Shown one piece after another: positions 16,537 to 25,593 of a DNA stretch of 37,502 bases. Numbering within the stretch: the first letter of the stretch is position 1; every line of letters starts with the position of its first letter. The position numbers and the translations under genes are program-made. The notes below the pieces were generated by a model that saw only the letters and a list, made by a program, of their open reading frames with translations, searched no databases and was not told the DNA's origin. Origin of the DNA: Bacillota bacterium (GTDB taxonomy: Bacteria > Bacillota > Clostridia > Saccharofermentanales > DTU023). Location: positions 1-37,502 of the forward strand of contig JAFAAL010000036.1 in assembly GCA_023426575.1 (NCBI GenBank), given 5' to 3'.

Positions 16537-17076
16537 CTAGAGATAGCGGACGTGCTCGGGCGAAGTCGTGTGCGGATTCTTGCGGCTGGCGATCCGGCCG
16601 AAGGCGATTGAGACCTGGTAGTCCTCGTCGGGCGCGAAGCCGAGGCGCTCGCAGAAATTCTCGGCAGCCTCGCGCTGGAAGGCGGCACGGCTCATCGCGA
16701 TGATGCAAGAGCCGAGGCCGAGCTCCGTCGCCATGATGCAGGCCGACTGCGTGGCAATCCCCGCATCCATCGCGGCATAGGGTGTCGGCAGCGAGGAGAT
16801 AAAGAGGACATGGGGCGCAGCATAGAAGAGGTTCTCAGCCCCGCGCTCGGCCCAGCGCTGGCGCGTCTCCTCGCCGAGGAGCTCAAAACTCAAGTCAGAA
16901 ATCTCATTGAGCAGATCTTGCTCGCTGACCCAGGTAAAGCGAAGCTGCTGGAGATTTCTCGCCGTCGGCCCGGCCTGGGCGGCTGCGATGATCGCCTGAA
17001 TCTCCTCCTCGCGCAGGGATTCGGCCGTAAAATCGCGGCAGCTAAAACGTTCAAAAATGGCGTCTCGTGCACTCAT
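16537..17076 (-). CDS. Nitroreductase-family flavoprotein
   Basis: FMN-dependent NAD(P)H oxidoreductase of 179 residues, near the usual family size. The N-terminal RFSCRDF is the FMN-phosphate-binding Arg motif. AGPTARNLQQLRF, the middle YAAMDAGIATQSACIMATELGLGSC and the C-terminal VSIAFGRIASRKNP complete the pattern. The physiological substrate cannot be told; such enzymes reduce nitro compounds, quinones or flavins. GAGGT lies seven bases before the ATG. It heads a two-gene unit with the rhodanese lipoprotein and diverges from pdxK across an 80-base AT-rich gap. Confidence 0.88.
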   Translation of the reverse strand: MSARDAIFERFSCRDFTAESLREEEIQAIIAAAQAGPTARNLQQLRFTWVSEQDLLNEISDLSFELLGEETRQRWAERGAENLFYAAPHVLFISSLPTPYAAMDAGIATQSACIMATELGLGSCIIAMSRAAFQREAAENFCERLGFAPDEDYQVSIAFGRIASRKNPHTTSPEHVRYL

Positions 17077-17156
17077 ATCTCGTACCTCACATTCATTAAT
17101 TAAGCCTTATTTTATAGTAAAATGCTCTTAAACACGAATTGATAGGAGGGCTTCCC

Positions 17157-17972
17157 ATGCAAAAGATCTTACGTTGTCTCACCATCGCCGGTCTCGACGC
17201 CAGCGGTGGCGCCGGCCTCATCGCCGACATCAGCACCTTCCACGAATTTGGCTGCTACGGCCAGGGCATCTTGACGACCATTGTCACGATGAAGCCTGAG
17301 AACTGGCAGCATCAGGTCGAGGCCGTCAGCCCGGAGAGTCTCGACAAGCAAGTCGCCACCGTCCTGGCCTCCGAGCAGGAGATTGCCGCCCTGAAGACGG
17401 GCATGCTCGGCACGCCCGCCACCGTTGAACTGGCGCGCGACTGCATCGAGCGCTCGGGCACACGGCACGTCGTCATCGACCCCGTCCTCGTCTGCAAGGG
17501 CACCGACGAGGTCCTGAATCCCGACACGGAAATCGCCCTCAGAACGCGGCTCCTGCCCCTGGCCGAGGTCATCACGCCGAACCTCTTTGAGGCGGGACGC
17601 ATGGCCGAACTCAAGACGCCGAGCTGCCGCGAGGAAGTCGAGGCCTGCGCCCGCGGCATCATCGAGCGCGGGGCACGAAACGTCGTGATCAAGGGCGGCC
17701 GCAGCCTCTCCGACAGCGAGGCCCTCGACCTCTTCTACGATGGACAGGAGATGCACTGGCTCTCCGGCGAGAAGATCGACCATGCCGCGACCCACGGCGC
17801 GGGCTGTAGTTTTGCCGCCGCCGTCACCGCCGCCCTCGCCAATGGCCAGTCGCCTCTCGAGGCCGTCAAAACGGCAAAGGCCTACGTCGCAGCCGCCATC
17901 AAGCATGGCTTCGCCTATAACCAATTTGTCTCCCCCGTCTTCCGCCCTGGCTATCGTCAGGAGCAAGCCTAG
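17157..17972 (+). CDS. pdxK: Pyridoxal/pyridoxine/hydroxymethylpyrimidine kinase, PdxK of the ThiD-like family
   Basis: Ribokinase-fold kinase of 271 residues that phosphorylates B6 vitamers and possibly hydroxymethylpyrimidine. The substrate region is TIAGLDASGGAGLIAD. VIDPVLVCKG contains C113 and the anion-hole loop THGAGCSFAA contains C217; the spacing of 104 residues equals that of Cys110/Cys214 in S. aureus PdxK, the dual-cysteine group of the family. Overall similarity to the Gram-positive PdxK type is clear (TPNLFEAG, NVVIKGG). The ATG at 17157 is chosen since AGGAGG lies six bases upstream; a TTG at 17139 precedes that site. It supplies the cofactor for PLP enzymes such as SufS. Confidence 0.88.
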   Translation: MQKILRCLTIAGLDASGGAGLIADISTFHEFGCYGQGILTTIVTMKPENWQHQVEAVSPESLDKQVATVLASEQEIAALKTGMLGTPATVELARDCIERSGTRHVVIDPVLVCKGTDEVLNPDTEIALRTRLLPLAEVITPNLFEAGRMAELKTPSCREEVEACARGIIERGARNVVIKGGRSLSDSEALDLFYDGQEMHWLSGEKIDHAATHGAGCSFAAAVTAALANGQSPLEAVKTAKAYVAAAIKHGFAYNQFVSPVFRPGYRQEQA

Positions 17973-17973
17973 A

Positions 17974-18750
17974 ATGCGGGCGAGCAAGCGCCCGCTGATC
18001 GGCGTGCTCTCCTCCTATGAGCTCGATCAGCACTACTTCCTGCCCGCCTATCCGCGCCTCACGGTCAATCAGGACTACACGCGCTCCCTCACCGAGGCGG
18101 GGGCGCTCCCCCTCATCCTGCCGCTGCAGACGGAGGGAGAGATGATTCGCGCGATGCTCGAGCTGGTCGACGGCGTCCTCTTCGTCGGCGGCGCCGATGT
18201 CGACCCCCAGCTCTACGGCGAGGAGCCGCTGCAAAAATGCGGCGTCACTGAGCCTCTCCGCGACCAATTTGAAAAAGTCGCCTACCCGATCTGCAAGGAA
18301 GTCGGCCTGCCCCTCTTCGGGGTCTGCCGGGGCCTGCAGCTCTTCAACGTCCTCGAGGGCGGGACACTCAAGCAGGATCTCTCCTATCTGCCGACCGAGA
18401 AGAAACACTGGGCCGAGGGCCAGCAGGCGACAGATCTCATCCACGCCGTCAGCCTAGAAGAGGATAGCTTCCTGACGCGCGCGTTCTCAGAGCTAAAGCG
18501 TGAGCGAGAAGATCAGCTCCTGGTCAACAGCTTCCACCACCAGGTCATCGGCGAGCTCGCCCCGAGCTTTCGCGCCGTCGCCCACGCGGCAGACGGCGTC
18601 ATCGAGGCGATTGAATATACGGGGACTTGGCAATTCATCGCAGCCGTGCAGTGGCATCCCGAGATGCTGAGCGCCTGCGATCCGACAGCCCACGCCCTCT
18701 TTAAGTATTTTGTAGGGATGGCTCAGCGCTTTGCTGAGCAGAGAAAGTAA
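17974..18750 (+). CDS. Class-I glutamine amidotransferase-like hydrolase (peptidase C26, PuuD type)
   Basis: Cytoplasmic gamma-glutamyl hydrolase-type protein of 258 residues. The catalytic triad is C118 (FGVCRGLQ), H228 and E230 (VQWHPE); GGADVDP and NSFHHQ are further C26 motifs. Relatives cleave gamma-glutamyl-GABA or other gamma-glutamyl compounds; the substrate here is unknown. The ATG begins one base after the pdxK stop, so it is the second gene of that unit, and the frame upstream of this ATG is only a shadow of pdxK. Its last 50 bases overlap the end of maf on the other strand. Confidence 0.9.
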   Translation: MRASKRPLIGVLSSYELDQHYFLPAYPRLTVNQDYTRSLTEAGALPLILPLQTEGEMIRAMLELVDGVLFVGGADVDPQLYGEEPLQKCGVTEPLRDQFEKVAYPICKEVGLPLFGVCRGLQLFNVLEGGTLKQDLSYLPTEKKHWAEGQQATDLIHAVSLEEDSFLTRAFSELKREREDQLLVNSFHHQVIGELAPSFRAVAHAADGVIEAIEYTGTWQFIAAVQWHPEMLSACDPTAHALFKYFVGMAQRFAEQRK

Positions 18751-19333
18751 GAAGCTGGCGTCTGAGACGCGCTAGGGGGAGGCCGACCACATTGAAGTAG
18801 TCGCCCTCGATGCGCTGGATGAGGAAGGCGCCGCCTTCCTGGATGCCATAGGCCCCCGCCTTGTCGAGGGGGCCGCCCGTGGCCAGATAACGCTCGATCT
18901 CGAGCTCCTGCTCAGAATCAAGCGGGTAAAAGTAGACAGAAGTCTCCTCAGCAAAGCTCAGGAGACTTTCTTTCTCTTTGAGGGCGACGCCGGTGATGAC
19001 CTGGTGGACGCGCCCCGAGAGGGCGCGAAGCATCTCGCGCGCCTCCTCGAGATCTTCTGGCTTATGGAGAATCTCTCCGTCTAAGAGAACGATGGTATCA
19101 GCCGCGAGGACAAGAGTTCCTGCAGCCGGCTGTGCTGCGGCGTAGGCGGCCTCTGCCTTGGCCTCGGCCAGCCGGCGGGGCAGCTCTTGCACGGCGCCAC
19201 CAGCAGTTAAAAAGGCGCGACTGACAGCCGCCTCGTCTAGCTTCGGACTCACTGTCTCGAGCGGGAAGCCGAGGCGCTTGGCGAGCTCGCGCCGGCGCGG
19301 AGATTCTGAGGCGAGGAGCAGTGTACGAATCAC
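18701..19333 (-). CDS. maf: Maf-family nucleoside triphosphate pyrophosphatase
   Basis: House-cleaning pyrophosphatase of 210 residues that hydrolyses non-canonical or UTP/dTTP nucleotides and is linked to septum inhibition. Motifs: LLASESPRRRELA, LAADTIVLLDGEILHKP, GPLDKAGAYGIQE and EGDYFNVVGLPL. The start is GTG; it overlaps the TGA stop of the preceding acyl-CoA synthetase gene as GTGA, so it is likely translated by coupling, as no ribosome site precedes it. The C-terminal tail runs 50 bases into the convergent amidotransferase gene. Confidence 0.92.
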   Translation of the reverse strand: MIRTLLLASESPRRRELAKRLGFPLETVSPKLDEAAVSRAFLTAGGAVQELPRRLAEAKAEAAYAAAQPAAGTLVLAADTIVLLDGEILHKPEDLEEAREMLRALSGRVHQVITGVALKEKESLLSFAEETSVYFYPLDSEQELEIERYLATGGPLDKAGAYGIQEGGAFLIQRIEGDYFNVVGLPLARLRRQLLTFSAQQSAEPSLQNT

Positions 19334-21264
19334 TGGGAGGCGGAGCTGAGCTCGAGCGCCTGAGACTCGGCTTCGAGGGGCGTCAGGCCCCGGGCCTCGA
19401 GGGCGGCGAGGATGCGTGCGCGCTCCTCATGGCGCTTGACCTTGCGGGTCGTGGTCATGATCATCGGCTCGGTCGACCAGAAGAAGCGCTTGATCGCCTT
19501 GTAGGCTGGCATCTGGTGATTGAGCTCTAAGATGCGCTCCTGGAGGTAGGGGCCTAGATCGCTTTGCAGCTGGGGCTTTGCCTCGACTTGTTCTGGATCC
19601 ATCTGGAGTCTGGCGAGCAGTTCGATCTGTCCGCGGTGATTGCGCTCGGGCCAGACCATGATGGCTGCAATCTCTGGGATATTGTCGCGGATGACGTTTT
19701 CAATTTCCTCGGGGAAGATGTTCTTGCCATTGTCGAGGACGATCATCGACTTGGCCCGGCCAGAGAGGAAGACGGATTCGCCCTTCAAGTAACCGAGATC
19801 ACCCGTGCGCAGTCGGCCATCGGGCATGAGCACTTGTGCCGTCGCCATGGGATCGCGGTAATAGCCGATCATCACTGAGTCAGAGCGGACGACCAGCTCC
19901 CCAATCTCGCGACCCTTTTCATCCCTCTGAGGATTCTCGACCCAGAGTTCGTCATCCACCTTGATACGGCCGACAGAGCCGATGGGGCAGGTCAGCGCAT
20001 TGCCCGCGGCGATGCCCGGCGCCGCCTCCGTCAACCCCCAGGCATTCCAGACATCATAGCCGATGTCGATAAAGAAGCGCTGCTGCTCCGGATTGAGCGG
20101 CGCTCCCCCGACAAAAAAGGTCTGGAGGTAGGGAGAGATCGCATGACGCACTTTCTTGAAGAGGGGCTTCCTGAGATCGATGCCGATCTTTCTCAGAGCG
20201 CGGCTCAGCTTGAGGAGGCGCTCAAAGAGCTTCTTCTTGCCCTGCTTCTCCAGCCCAGATTGCAATTTCCGATAGATGCTCTCGAGAATCAGCGGGACCA
20301 TGAAGATGGTGTCGATCTCCCAGTCGAGGAGATTCTTACTGAGGTAGCGCAGCCTGTCGTTAAAACAGATCGTCATCCCCCGCTGCCAGAGGGCCATCTG
20401 ACCCACGATGTTTTCAAAGGTGTGGTGCAGGGGCAGGACCGAGAGTGTGCGCCGAGCCCCGGGCATGGGGATGACACACTGGCCTCCCCAGATATCCGAG
20501 GCCATGTTGAAGTGGGAGAGCATGACCCCCTTGGCCCTCGCCGTCGTTCCTGAGGTGAAGAAGATGACCGCCAGATCATCTTGATGCAGCGGCAGATCAT
20601 GAAAGCGCGTCGAGCCGGAGGCTAAGATGTCCTTACCCTTGGCGACGAGATCCCAGAAACTCAGCACTTCAACGCTTCGCTCCTCCCCTTCATCGGAGAC
20701 AGTCAGCCTGCGAGAGCCCTCTTCATCAAAGGCGATCAGCGTGCGAAGAGAGGGACAGTGAGCCGCGATAAATTCAGCCGTCTCACGCTTTCCCTCTGCA
20801 AAAAATAAGCTCGTGATCTCTGCCCGTCGAGCGAGCCCGAGGGCCTCCTCTGCCTGCAAGTCGCGGTCGAGAGGGACGGCGACACCCAGACCAAAAAGAC
20901 TGGCACAATAGCTGACGACCCAGGGATAGGAATTATCGCCGATGACGCCGATGGCCTCGACGCCCCGATAGAGTTCCTCCCCCTTGCGAATCAGGTAGGG
21001 GTTGCGCCCATCGACCTCTTCCGTCTCCTCAATAATGCGGCCGATCTCTATCTCCCCCTGCTCGAGAAGGGCCTCGCCGAGAGCATTGATCTCCTGCAGA
21101 AAGTCCTTATAGGACTTCTTCACGTCTTGGCGCTCAGCCCCCGACTTATAGATATAGACGGGTCGATCCTGATATTCAGCCACATAATGTCTCAAGAGCT
21201 CACGCAGATTGCCAAAGCGCTTGAAGGGGACGAGTTCGCGACCGCGAATATGATTTTTATCCAT
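19330..21264 (-). CDS. AMP-forming long-chain acyl-CoA (or acyl-ACP) synthetase
   Basis: ANL-superfamily ligase of 644 residues that activates a fatty acid through an acyl-adenylate. The P-loop is FFTSGTTARAKGVMLSH, a slight variant of TSGTTGxPKG. LPLHHTFEN, WGLTEAAPGIAAG, RTGDLGYLKG and GRAKSMIVLDNGKNIFPEEIE follow in family order, and a C-terminal Lys in TTRKVKRHEE is the likely catalytic lysine. There are no transmembrane segments. The long-chain group is suggested by size and motif style. GAGGAA within the end of the upstream DUF1836 gene serves as its ribosome site (start two bases after that stop). Maf follows with a four-base overlap. Confidence 0.9.
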   Translation of the reverse strand: MDKNHIRGRELVPFKRFGNLRELLRHYVAEYQDRPVYIYKSGAERQDVKKSYKDFLQEINALGEALLEQGEIEIGRIIEETEEVDGRNPYLIRKGEELYRGVEAIGVIGDNSYPWVVSYCASLFGLGVAVPLDRDLQAEEALGLARRAEITSLFFAEGKRETAEFIAAHCPSLRTLIAFDEEGSRRLTVSDEGEERSVEVLSFWDLVAKGKDILASGSTRFHDLPLHQDDLAVIFFTSGTTARAKGVMLSHFNMASDIWGGQCVIPMPGARRTLSVLPLHHTFENIVGQMALWQRGMTICFNDRLRYLSKNLLDWEIDTIFMVPLILESIYRKLQSGLEKQGKKKLFERLLKLSRALRKIGIDLRKPLFKKVRHAISPYLQTFFVGGAPLNPEQQRFFIDIGYDVWNAWGLTEAAPGIAAGNALTCPIGSVGRIKVDDELWVENPQRDEKGREIGELVVRSDSVMIGYYRDPMATAQVLMPDGRLRTGDLGYLKGESVFLSGRAKSMIVLDNGKNIFPEEIENVIRDNIPEIAAIMVWPERNHRGQIELLARLQMDPEQVEAKPQLQSDLGPYLQERILELNHQMPAYKAIKRFFWSTEPMIMTTTRKVKRHEERARILAALEARGLTPLEAESQALELSSASQ

Positions 21265-21266
21265 CT

Positions 21267-21914
21267 TTATTCCTCACTCATTTTGGAATTTTGGCTCATG
21301 GCCAAGAGGCGCTGCTGGAGGTAGGGCCAGCAGTTCCCATAGAGAATTTCTGATGTCATGAGGCGCCAGACCAGGGCTCGACAGGCCGCTCCCGTCGGCA
21401 TGTGCAGCGGGCGCATGTAAAATTCCCAGTAGCGCTCCGTCAACTGCCGCTCAATCGCCGTGCGAATATCGCTCTCGCCCGAGACATGGTTGACAATCCC
21501 CATGATGGGGCCGAAGACGAGTTTCAAGGAAAGGTGAAACTCCTGGCAGAAGACCTCATAGGCCCCCCGCGCCGACATCTGCTCCTTCAAGAGCGTGATG
21601 CCCCGCTTGATCTCATCGAGGGTCAGCACCTGTTTCAAGAGCGTGATCGCCACGATCCACGCCACGTGCTCGCGGCTGTACTTGCGCCCCTCGAGGGGCA
21701 GGAGAATATTCCACTTGAGGTAATTTTGCAGCATATAACCCGTCAAGAGCTCCTCATCGTCGAGCAGCCAGCCCAGCTGCTTGCCGATAAAGTCCTGAAA
21801 CTGCCGCGAGCGAATCTGATCCGGGAGCTCCTCCCACTCCGGCAGACGGTAGGCCAAGATCCGCTTGATCCTCGCCTCAATCAATACGCGTTCACTCCCC
21901 TGTACGTACTCCAT
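21267..21914 (-). CDS. DUF1836 domain protein, MerR-like, putative regulator
   Basis: Protein of 215 residues. The core (about residues 45-110) reads LLTGYMLQNYLKWNILLP, then KYSREHVAWIVAITLLKQVLTLDEIKRGI, the layout of DUF1836 proteins: a short DNA-binding-like helical region where a non-catalytic helix-turn-helix and the YSREHIA segment resemble MerR regulators. No metal or ligand domain is evident in the C-terminal half. It heads the operon with acyl-CoA synthetase and maf; AGGAGG lies six bases before the ATG. It may sense or control lipid metabolism, but that is inferred from position only. Confidence 0.82.
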   Translation of the reverse strand: MEYVQGSERVLIEARIKRILAYRLPEWEELPDQIRSRQFQDFIGKQLGWLLDDEELLTGYMLQNYLKWNILLPLEGRKYSREHVAWIVAITLLKQVLTLDEIKRGITLLKEQMSARGAYEVFCQEFHLSLKLVFGPIMGIVNHVSGESDIRTAIERQLTERYWEFYMRPLHMPTGAACRALVWRLMTSEILYGNCWPYLQQRLLAMSQNSKMSEE

Positions 21915-22063
21915 GCCTTGCCTCCTCTATTTTGCGTCCTTTGAGAGCACGGTTATTATCTAGTAAATAGTACCATAAATCAGAGAGTATGAGGACTAGA
22001 GAGGCGTGTCATAGAGCGCAGGCTTCAGCCAGGGGACGAGCTGTACGCATGGGAACGGTGGCC

Positions 22064-22945
22064 CTAAAACGCCGTATTGAATCCTCTCCCGATAATTTCC
22101 GAGGTATTCGTAATCATGACAAAAGCCCCAGGATCAATATGACGCACGGCATCGCGCAGGAGGACGGCTTGGAAGCGCCTGACCACGACCAGGAAGACCT
22201 TCTTGTCCTGCCCCGTGTAGAAGCCGCGGGCCGTGATCTCGGTCGCGCCGCGGTGGAGATTGTCCATGATCCAATTGCCGACCTCCTCCGGCTTCGAGGT
22301 CACGATTGTGAAGTACTTGACGCGGTTGAAACTCTCGATGAGGTTGTCGACAATCACCCCCTTGAGGAGGAGGCCCGTCAGGGAGAGAAAACCCGTCTTG
22401 AGGTCGAAGATAAAGAGGGTTGAGATGGCAATCAGGACGTCGCTCAGGAGGAGGGCGTGGCCGATGTCAACGTGGACGTATTTTCGAATGATCAGGGCGA
22501 CGATGTCCGTCCCACCCGTCGAGGTCTGCATATTGAAGAGGATCGCCGCCCCGAGGGCCGAGAGGCCGACGGCAAAGAACATCTCGAGGAGGGGCTCATC
22601 AGTCAGCGGCTCTTTGATCGGGTAGACCTTCTCGAGGACAACCAAAATGACCGAGAGGAGGACGCTGGCATAGGTTGTCGTCAGCGCCAGCCCCTTACCG
22701 AGGACAAAACTTGCCAGGATAATTAAGAGGACGTTCGTGATCATCGCGATCATACCTGGCGAGAGCCCTGGAATGAGAGCGGCGAGGACAACGGAAAGAC
22801 CGCTGACCCCGCCCATGGCAAAGTGGTTCGGATATTTGAAGAAGGCGACCCCGATGGCGACAATCAGGACGCCGAGGTGGAGGAGGAAAAACTTCTTCCA
22901 AGTCATATCTGCGAGACCCGGGAAGAGCTTGAGCTTGGCTTTCAC
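22064..22945 (-). CDS. YitT-family membrane protein with C-terminal DUF2179 domain
   Basis: Integral membrane protein of about 293 residues. There are five or six hydrophobic segments in the first two thirds, including GVAFFKYPNHFAMGGVSGLSVVL and the QTSTGGTDIVALI loop typical of YitT. A soluble C-terminal DUF2179 domain (KYFTIVTSKPEEVGNWIMDNLHRGATE ... GFYTGQDKKVFLVVVRR) follows. Function is not firmly known; transport is suspected. The GTG at 22945 is preferred because GAAAGG lies six bases upstream, while the in-frame GTG at 22963 directly abuts its only GGAG. It follows the ABC permease on the same strand. Confidence 0.85.
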   Translation of the reverse strand: MKAKLKLFPGLADMTWKKFFLLHLGVLIVAIGVAFFKYPNHFAMGGVSGLSVVLAALIPGLSPGMIAMITNVLLIILASFVLGKGLALTTTYASVLLSVILVVLEKVYPIKEPLTDEPLLEMFFAVGLSALGAAILFNMQTSTGGTDIVALIIRKYVHVDIGHALLLSDVLIAISTLFIFDLKTGFLSLTGLLLKGVIVDNLIESFNRVKYFTIVTSKPEEVGNWIMDNLHRGATEITARGFYTGQDKKVFLVVVRRFQAVLLRDAVRHIDPGAFVMITNTSEIIGRGFNTAF

Positions 22946-22973
22946 TTCTGACCTTTCTGCCACCTCCGAGAGA

Positions 22974-24767
22974 TTAGTTCTCGATCTTCGCGAGCTTCTT
23001 CGCCCCGATGTGGAAGCAGAAGAGATAGCTCAGGACGAGGCCGAGCAGGAGCCAGAGGCCGACGGCGCCGAGCGCTAGGCTCTGGCTGAGGTGGAACTGC
23101 TTCTGATTATAGTAGATAAAGACGACAATGGGCGCAAAGAGCGCGGCAATGATCAGCATTTCTGCATAGACCCAGAAGAAGTTCTTGCCCCCCTTCAGCA
23201 GCCTCGTCTCATTGTCCCAATTGAGTGTCGGCTTCATCGCGCCGAGGCCCAGCATGAGCCAGGCGACACTGAGGTTGGTCAGGAGCTGGAGCAGGAGCAG
23301 GATGAGGAATGAGAGGGGATGGAGGCCTACGAGGAGGCCGAGGATGAGAACTAAGAGCAGCTGAGGCAGATAGTTGACGGCAAAGAGCGTCGGAAACTTG
23401 GCTCGGAGGTATTGCCTGGAGGAGAGGGGCAGCGCCTTGTAGAAGAAGTAGTCCTCACCGTCCATCGAGACCGCTAGGCGCATCGCATGTGCCAGGTTGA
23501 TCCCTGTGAAGACGGTCCAGGCGAGGACTGCGACCAGAATCCAGTTGAAATAAGGGTCTGAAGGCAGCAATTGTGAGGCCACGAGGCGAATCATCTCATA
23601 AGTCTCTTTGAAGCCACCCGAGGCTATTTCATTCTTGAGATTGAGGAAGAAAACGACCGCAAAAATGGCAATCATATAGACCGGCATCATCAGAGGGGCC
23701 AGCAGCACTTGGGTCATAAAGATGGGGGTGCGCCGGAACTTGATCAGGTCGTTGCTCTGGAGGGCACGCTGCAGAGAGCGTCGCTTGACGAGGCGGCCGA
23801 GCTCGCCGCGCTTGATCTGGCGACTGGTCCCCGAACTGCCCATCTGGACAGACATGACGCCCGGGAGATAGTAGCGCTTGGCGACTTCAGAGAGCAACCA
23901 GAGATAGAGGCCCGTCACGGCGATGATTCCGACGAAGCCCATGAGCATCTTGAGGAGATTTGCCGAGAAGAGCCAGGGCATGAAGAGGAGCTGGGGCGCA
24001 ATGATCGTCAAGATGAGCGAGGCCACTGAGCCACTCAGGAACTGCAGGACAGAGCTGAACCTGCCCATGCCCCCAGCACCCTGGAAGAAAAACTGCATGC
24101 CGACGCCGAGCCCGAGGGAGAAGACCATCGTCAAAATAGAAAAGACGGTGATAAAGCGCTCCTGATTGTGGGCGAATTTAGAAAAGCGCATCAAGAGCAC
24201 CATGATCAGCGTGAAGAAAAGATCAATGGAGAAGGCCATCATGAGAAAGGAGAGGCCATAGACGATGAGCTGCGGGATCGTAGCGCCCCGGGCATAGGCA
24301 AAGCTGATGATCGCGGGGAGGAAGAGAAAATTAGTGAAACCGCTCAGGCCGAGAAACTGGATGAATTTGGCCAGCATGACCTCGCTCGCACTGTAGGGCA
24401 GGCTAAGGTAGAAGGGAATATCCTTCGCATAGTAGAGGTAACTGACGACCGAAAAGAGGCCAAAGAGCAGCGTCAGGATGAGGAGCGAAAAGATCAGGGA
24501 GGTAAAGAGCTGGGGCAGGGTGATCAGCGCTACGGCCGCCAGATGATAAGTGCCATAGGCCATGAGGCCCGCCAAGAAGAGGAAGGGGATGGCAATCAGG
24601 ACCCATTTCAGAGCCCCACTGATCTGACTGCTCCAGCGCCGGCGCTTCTTCGCCTTCGCGTTTGCGCCGAGACCTGCTCCGAGACTGAATTCGCTGCGGT
24701 CCTCCCCTTTCAACATCACTCGGAGGAGAGAGCGGAAGGCACGGCGCTCAGCTTGAGTTCTGGCCAT
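22974..24767 (-). CDS. ABC exporter permease (ABC-2-like, large bacterial type)
   Basis: Membrane protein of 597 residues with about 12-14 predicted transmembrane segments. It has a basic cytosolic N terminus (AKKRRRW) and a central basic loop (IKRGELGRLVKRRSLQRALQSNDLIKFRRTP). The segment YYAKDIPFYLSLPYSASEVMLAKF and its later counterpart DYFFYKALPLSSRQYLRAKF suggest two related halves with amphipathic coupling helices, as in large Gram-positive ABC exporter permeases. Start 24767 is chosen since AGGAGG is six bases upstream; an ATG at 24785 lies inside the ATPase gene. It begins one base after the ATPase stop. The substrate is unknown. Confidence 0.88.
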   Translation of the reverse strand: MARTQAERRAFRSLLRVMLKGEDRSEFSLGAGLGANAKAKKRRRWSSQISGALKWVLIAIPFLFLAGLMAYGTYHLAAVALITLPQLFTSLIFSLLILTLLFGLFSVVSYLYYAKDIPFYLSLPYSASEVMLAKFIQFLGLSGFTNFLFLPAIISFAYARGATIPQLIVYGLSFLMMAFSIDLFFTLIMVLLMRFSKFAHNQERFITVFSILTMVFSLGLGVGMQFFFQGAGGMGRFSSVLQFLSGSVASLILTIIAPQLLFMPWLFSANLLKMLMGFVGIIAVTGLYLWLLSEVAKRYYLPGVMSVQMGSSGTSRQIKRGELGRLVKRRSLQRALQSNDLIKFRRTPIFMTQVLLAPLMMPVYMIAIFAVVFFLNLKNEIASGGFKETYEMIRLVASQLLPSDPYFNWILVAVLAWTVFTGINLAHAMRLAVSMDGEDYFFYKALPLSSRQYLRAKFPTLFAVNYLPQLLLVLILGLLVGLHPLSFLILLLLQLLTNLSVAWLMLGLGAMKPTLNWDNETRLLKGGKNFFWVYAEMLIIAALFAPIVVFIYYNQKQFHLSQSLALGAVGLWLLLGLVLSYLFCFHIGAKKLAKIEN

Positions 24768-24768
24768 C

Positions 24769-25530
24769 TTATACCTCCTCGCCATTCACTTGCTCGGCAA
24801 AGTCGTGCGACTCGGCCGTCAGCTCGAGGAACATCTCTTCGAGGCTCTGGTTGGCATCGAAGTGGGCGCGCATCTCGGGCACGGTGCCGACGAAGATCAG
24901 CTTGCCGTGATTGATGATGCCGACGCGGTCGACAATCTTCTCCGCAACATCGAGCACGTGCGTCGAGAAGAGGACGATGTGACCCGCATCCGCATGGTCG
25001 CGCATCTTCTGCTTGAGGAGGAAGGAGGATCTGGGATCCAGGCCGACCATCGGCTCATCGAGGAGCCAGATATTGGGCTCGGAGAGGAGGGCGCCCATGA
25101 CCATCATCTTCTGCCGCATGCCGTGTGAGTACGACTGCAAGCGGTTGCCGAGCTCAGAACTCAGGCCGAAGTCGCGGGCCAGCGCCTCAATGCGCCCCTC
25201 CCGCAGCTCCTCGGGCACCTGATAGGCATCGGCCATAAAGCGCAAGAACTCGTAGCCCTTGAGTCTCAAGAGGTGATCGGGATTGTCGCTGACATAGGCG
25301 AACTCACGCTTGGCCGCCAGAGTGTCGCTCGTGATGGAGTGGCCATTTAAGAGGATCTCGCCCTCCGTCGGCGCGAGAACACCGACCATCATCTTGAGCA
25401 GCGTCGACTTGCCCGCCCCGTTGGGGCCGAGAAGTCCGAAGATCTCGCCGTCACGAATCTCGAGAGAGAGTTGGTCGACGGCCCGTTTGGCGCCGTCATA
25501 AGTCTTGCTCAGATTTTGAATATCAATCAT
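24769..25530 (-). CDS. ABC transporter ATP-binding protein
   Basis: Single ATPase domain of 253 residues that powers the adjacent permease. Walker A is GPNGAGKST, Q-loop region FAYVSDNPD (Asp-Asn in place of the usual Gln), signature YSHGMRQKM (a variant of LSGGQ common in export-type CcmA-like ATPases), Walker B WLLDEPMVGLD, and switch His in FSTHVLD. Such pairs export drugs, peptides or lipids. AGGAGG precedes the ATG. It is the first gene of a unit with the permease and probably the YitT gene. Confidence 0.93.
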   Translation of the reverse strand: MIDIQNLSKTYDGAKRAVDQLSLEIRDGEIFGLLGPNGAGKSTLLKMMVGVLAPTEGEILLNGHSITSDTLAAKREFAYVSDNPDHLLRLKGYEFLRFMADAYQVPEELREGRIEALARDFGLSSELGNRLQSYSHGMRQKMMVMGALLSEPNIWLLDEPMVGLDPRSSFLLKQKMRDHADAGHIVLFSTHVLDVAEKIVDRVGIINHGKLIFVGTVPEMRAHFDANQSLEEMFLELTAESHDFAEQVNGEEV

Positions 25531-25593
25531 ATTTGAATCCTCCTCATATCAGTCAAAAGGCAGCCCAGCACAAGACGGGGCTCAGGCGCCGCC

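Noticed and set aside
17740..17973. N-terminal extension of the C26 amidotransferase inside pdxK
   Set aside because: The extension is an Arg/Ser/Pro-rich shadow of pdxK; the true ATG follows the pdxK stop by one base and the C26 fold begins there.
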